A stretch of DNA of 6,867 nt from Kordiimonadaceae bacterium (lineage in GTDB: Bacteria > Pseudomonadota > Alphaproteobacteria > Sphingomonadales > Emcibacteraceae), in NCBI GenBank assembly GCA_018699075.1, contig JABIPV010000027.1, positions 1-6,867 of the forward strand, in the 5' to 3' direction. The notes below the pieces were generated by a model. It was given only the letters and a program-made list of their open reading frames with translations. It did no database searches and had not been told where the DNA came from. The position numbers and the translations under genes were made by a program. Positions within the stretch are counted from its first letter, which is position 1. Each line of letters begins with the position of its first letter. This document shows, piece by piece, positions 4,530 to 6,867 of the stretch.

Positions 4530-5924
4530 TTACGGCATTTGATATTTTTCAATCATTTGATCGTTCTTTGCACGTAATTTTAATAGTGTATCATGGTGCT
4601 TCGGATCATTTGCAAGGTTATTTATTTCCAGTGGGTCGTTCTTTAAATTATAGAGTTCTTCCCACGCTTTATCTTTAACATAACGCATGTATTTCCACTC
4701 GTCTGTACGTACACCTTCACTGGGCGGAATGTTTTCAAAATCCCAAAGATGTTCGATCATGATCGTATCGCGTTCCATGTCTTTTGCCTCACCTGTTACG
4801 ACTGGCATCAAACTTTTACCGTGATAGATTTCCGGTATTTCTATCCCCGCAATATCGAGCATGGTTGCGGTTACATCGATGTTTAAGGTCATGTCGTCGA
4901 TTTCTTTATGGTCGTCGCGCCTTGGGTCATAAATTATCAGTGGAACACGGATTGAATTATCATACATCAACCACTTTCCGGCCAATTGACGCTCACCAAG
5001 GAAATATCCATTGTCGCCCATAAAGATAATCACTGTATTTTTATCTTGGCCGGTTTGTTTGAGTTTGGCCCTTATTTTTGCAATTTCAAGATCAACGCCT
5101 TTGATCATTCGGTAATAGCCTTTAACGCTATGCTGGTATTTTTCCGGCGTATCGTAACGCCATGTCCAGCGCAGACGGCTAAAACCATCTTTAACGGATT
5201 GCGGTAGGCGGTCGAAATATTTATCTTCGGCGAGTTCTGGTCCCGGCATTTCCATATCCTGAAAAAGCTTGTCCGGTTCGTCCTGCCAGAAATACTGTAA
5301 CGGTGCGTTATCTTGGGCATGTGGCGCGCTAAAACTTACAGAAAGGGCAAAAGGTTTATCTGTGGGTGCTTCTTCAATAAAATCAAGGGCTTTTTGACCT
5401 GTGTAGCGGGTCAAATGTACTACTTGACCTTCAAGTTCCTTGTAATAATATCCCCGACGGTCTGGTTCATCGCCCTGCGTTATATTTTCAATTTTATCGA
5501 ATAACTGGTTCATTTTTGGGTAATTAACGCCAAATTTTCCGTAAAATCCTGTGTGGTATCCAGCATTCCTTAATAAATTAGGATATGATTTTTCCATATA
5601 CTCTTCGCGAATATCACCGACCGTGAAAGTGTATTTATGACCGCGTTCATAAAGTCCGGTAAAAATACTGGCACGACTGGCGGCGCAGATCGGTGTGGTG
5701 GAAATGGCATTACTGAAAAACACGCCATTTTCGGCAAGTTTATCCATTTCCGGTGTATCAATCAGTTCATTACCGGCGTAGCCCAGCGCATCCCAACGTT
5801 GATCATCAGTTAGAATGAAAATGATGTTTGGTTTATCTTCGGCAAAAGCACAGCCAAGCATGGAAAAACCGATAATACATGACGTTATTAATTTCGAAAG
5901 CCTAGATATTATTTTCGAAAGCAT
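4530..5924 (-). CDS. Secreted sulfatase of the formylglycine type (S1 family)
   Basis: A 464-aa enzyme that hydrolyses a sulfate ester, probably on a polysaccharide. Residues 1-28 form a signal peptide (SCIIGFSMLGCAFA, cleavage before ED), so it acts in the periplasm or outside the cell. Seen: NIIFILTDDQRWD with metal ligands Asp40 and Asp41; PICAASRASIFTGLY with Cys80-x-Ala-x-Arg84, the site converted to formylglycine by a sulfatase-modifying enzyme; Lys130; His202; MGDNGYFLGE with Asp304-Asn305; and Lys317. These make up the usual S1 active site. The C-terminal part (WKYMRYVKDKAWEELYNLKNDPLEINNL) is the normal subdomain ending. The ATG at 5924 has AAAGGA seven bases upstream, overlapping the rhamnosidase stop; the gap is 11 bases, so coupling is likely. 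The first 14 codons are a 21-bp near-perfect tandem duplication. The exact substrate and S1 subfamily cannot be told from sequence by eye. Confidence 0.94.
   Translation of the reverse strand: MLSKIISRLSKLITSCIIGFSMLGCAFAEDKPNIIFILTDDQRWDALGYAGNELIDTPEMDKLAENGVFFSNAISTTPICAASRASIFTGLYERGHKYTFTVGDIREEYMEKSYPNLLRNAGYHTGFYGKFGVNYPKMNQLFDKIENITQGDEPDRRGYYYKELEGQVVHLTRYTGQKALDFIEEAPTDKPFALSVSFSAPHAQDNAPLQYFWQDEPDKLFQDMEMPGPELAEDKYFDRLPQSVKDGFSRLRWTWRYDTPEKYQHSVKGYYRMIKGVDLEIAKIRAKLKQTGQDKNTVIIFMGDNGYFLGERQLAGKWLMYDNSIRVPLIIYDPRRDDHKEIDDMTLNIDVTATMLDIAGIEIPEIYHGKSLMPVVTGEAKDMERDTIMIEHLWDFENIPPSEGVRTDEWKYMRYVKDKAWEELYNLKNDPLEINNLANDPKHHDTLLKLRAKNDQMIEKYQMP
5883..5924 (-). repeat. 21-bp tandem duplication at the 5' end of the sulfatase gene
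   Basis: On the minus strand positions 5924-5904 and 5903-5883 match at 17 of 21 bases in direct tandem. They encode MLSKIIS and RLSKLIT. The shared core is CTTTCGAAA followed by a TAATA-type segment. The unit is seven codons, so the frame is kept; it lengthens the basic N-region of the signal peptide. Confidence 0.75.
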
Positions 5925-5937
5925 AGGTTTTTCCTTT
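5925..5937 (-). promoter_or_regulatory. Sulfatase ribosome binding site overlapping the rhamnosidase stop
   Basis: The minus-strand sequence TAAAGGAAAAACCTATG merges the rhamnosidase stop (TAA) with a strong AAAGGA, followed by seven bases and the sulfatase ATG. This geometry favours translational coupling and leaves no room for a separate promoter, so both genes should be on one transcript. Confidence 0.7.
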
Positions 5938-6867
5938 AATCCATTACCAATTCTTGTGAGCCAGATTTGAGTGAAACCTGTTTACCGTTCCATTGAAAGG
6001 TGCCGTTAAGTCCAGCGGGCAACGTCACGTTTGCTTTAACGCCGTTTTCACCGTTGCGTACCACACTTACCTCAATTTCACCCATAGGATGGGGCATAAT
6101 GCCCGTGGCGTGCTTAAGTGCCCCTAATTCAGGTTTAATTTCAACCGATTTAAAGCCGGGTTCTGCGGGGCGAATACCAAGCACAGTGGCGAGTAATCCA
6201 TAATTTGGATGTGCGGCCCATGCATGGCTATCGGTTCTGGAGGGTGCCGGTTGTTCTGGCGTAGTTGTTAGACCAATGGCGAGCATTTCCTGCCACGGAC
6301 CTAATTGTTCTATATAACGATCGGCCATGCCTGCTTCGCGGAGCGCCTCAAGTACATAATAGCTAAAGTAATAGGTGGATTGAGTGATAGATTTATCATC
6401 AAGAACTTTTTGCATTACTGCGGCTTTATCGGCATCGGGTACGGCGCCAACCAAAATAGCCATGGTGTTTGTTTGCTGGCTGAATGTACGTGATTCAAGG
6501 CCGTCGCGGAATAATTCTTTATCCCCGTCCCACGCTTTTTCACGGATGATTTTAATCAGATTGTTTGCGAGGGCCTGATAATGCGTCGCAACGTCAGCTT
6601 GACCAAATTCCTTTTCAAGTTCTGCGGCACGTTGAAGCGCATATACATATTGAAGGGAAATGACAATTGAATGGCCATCTTGAGAATTTGGCGGCATGCC
6701 TTCGTACCAATCTGTGGCCCAATCAACAAAAGGCCACCATGGCATGGTGTTGATAAGGCCCGTATCGTCCAGCTTTCCTTCAAACCAATTAATTACGCCG
6801 CGCACACCTATCATTTGTTCATTAACATATGCCGTGTCATCACGGTGTAACCAATAATCATGAACCA
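5936..6867 (-). CDS. Alpha-L-rhamnosidase, GH78-type, C-terminal part
   Basis: The reading frame is open to the right edge, so the 5' part of the gene lies outside the window; 309 complete codons are visible. The fragment begins VHDYWLHRDDTAYVNEQMIGVRGVINWFE, typical of the start of the (alpha/alpha)6 catalytic barrel in GH78 rhamnosidases. It continues with PFVDWATDWYEGMPP, SIVISLQYVYALQRAAEL and RTFSQQTNTMAILVGAV. SRTDSHAWAAHPNYGLLATVLGIRPAEPGF follows near fragment residues 209-238, then a beta-sandwich C-terminal domain ending GTFQWNGKQVSLKSG. A Glu in TTTPEQP (fragment residue 205) sits where the family has its catalytic base; the general-acid Glu would be upstream of the window. The predicted reaction is release of terminal alpha-L-rhamnose. 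The ATG at 6814 is internal, not the start. The sulfatase follows after 11 bases. Confidence is high in the family and moderate in the exact substrate. Confidence 0.9.
   Translation of the reverse strand, partial: VHDYWLHRDDTAYVNEQMIGVRGVINWFEGKLDDTGLINTMPWWPFVDWATDWYEGMPPNSQDGHSIVISLQYVYALQRAAELEKEFGQADVATHYQALANNLIKIIREKAWDGDKELFRDGLESRTFSQQTNTMAILVGAVPDADKAAVMQKVLDDKSITQSTYYFSYYVLEALREAGMADRYIEQLGPWQEMLAIGLTTTPEQPAPSRTDSHAWAAHPNYGLLATVLGIRPAEPGFKSVEIKPELGALKHATGIMPHPMGEIEVSVVRNGENGVKANVTLPAGLNGTFQWNGKQVSLKSGSQELVMD

Noticed and set aside
4500..4560. Bidirectional terminator between the convergent cysteine-cluster and sulfatase genes
   Set aside because: The stops are two bases apart and I find no GC-rich stem followed by a T run in either direction.
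6812..6814. ATG at 6814 as the start of the rhamnosidase
   Set aside because: The frame is open to the window edge, and the upstream residues (VHDYWLHRDDTAYVNEQ) are conserved family sequence, so the true start is beyond 6867.

Overview
The window looks like chromosomal DNA from a Gram-negative bacterium, most likely a marine alphaproteobacterium of moderate to low GC content. The best taxonomic clue is the minus-strand gene order mltB-rlpA-dacA. This peptidoglycan-processing cluster has an order I associate with Alphaproteobacteria. A sulfatase next to a GH78-type alpha-L-rhamnosidase fits a lifestyle that includes degrading algal sulfated polysaccharide. The assignment to a class is inference from gene order and protein style, not a database match.

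Layout. (1) Positions 1-2176, minus strand: a three-gene cell-wall operon reading mltB (lytic transglycosylase, GTG start), rlpA (lipoprotein lytic transglycosylase with DPBB and SPOR domains), then the 5' end of dacA (D,D-carboxypeptidase), which runs off the left edge. (2) Positions 2177-2377: an AT-rich divergent promoter region serving mltB on the minus strand and a tRNA on the plus strand. (3) Positions 2378-2501: tRNA-Ser(UGA) with encoded CCA, followed by a rho-independent terminator. (4) Positions 2502-2746: a hairpin-rich non-coding stretch that contains a degenerate second copy of the tRNA 3' end. (5) Positions 2747-3541, minus strand: a TylF/MycF-type methyltransferase gene interrupted by one in-frame TAA. 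(6) Positions 3542-3930: a very AT-rich gene-free region with several palindromes. (7) Positions 3931-4527, plus strand: a small cysteine-cluster (YkgJ-like) protein. (8) Positions 4530-6867, minus strand: a formylglycine sulfatase placed 11 bases after the 3' part of a GH78 rhamnosidase that runs off the right edge.

How the genes work together. MltB and RlpA cut glycan strands and DacA trims the stem peptides, so the left operon remodels septal and side-wall peptidoglycan. The rhamnosidase and sulfatase look translationally coupled and would jointly remove rhamnose and sulfate from a polysaccharide such as ulvan or a sulfated rhamnan; the substrate is inferred. The section between them, downstream of the tRNA, looks like an accessory pocket: AT-rich, holding a damaged methyltransferase gene and a partial tRNA duplication, but with no integrase or transposase in view. 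I did not find an obviously new multi-gene system. The least ordinary signals are the tRNA-tail duplication with its mini-hairpins, the single-stop methyltransferase, and a 21-bp tandem duplication at the start of the sulfatase.
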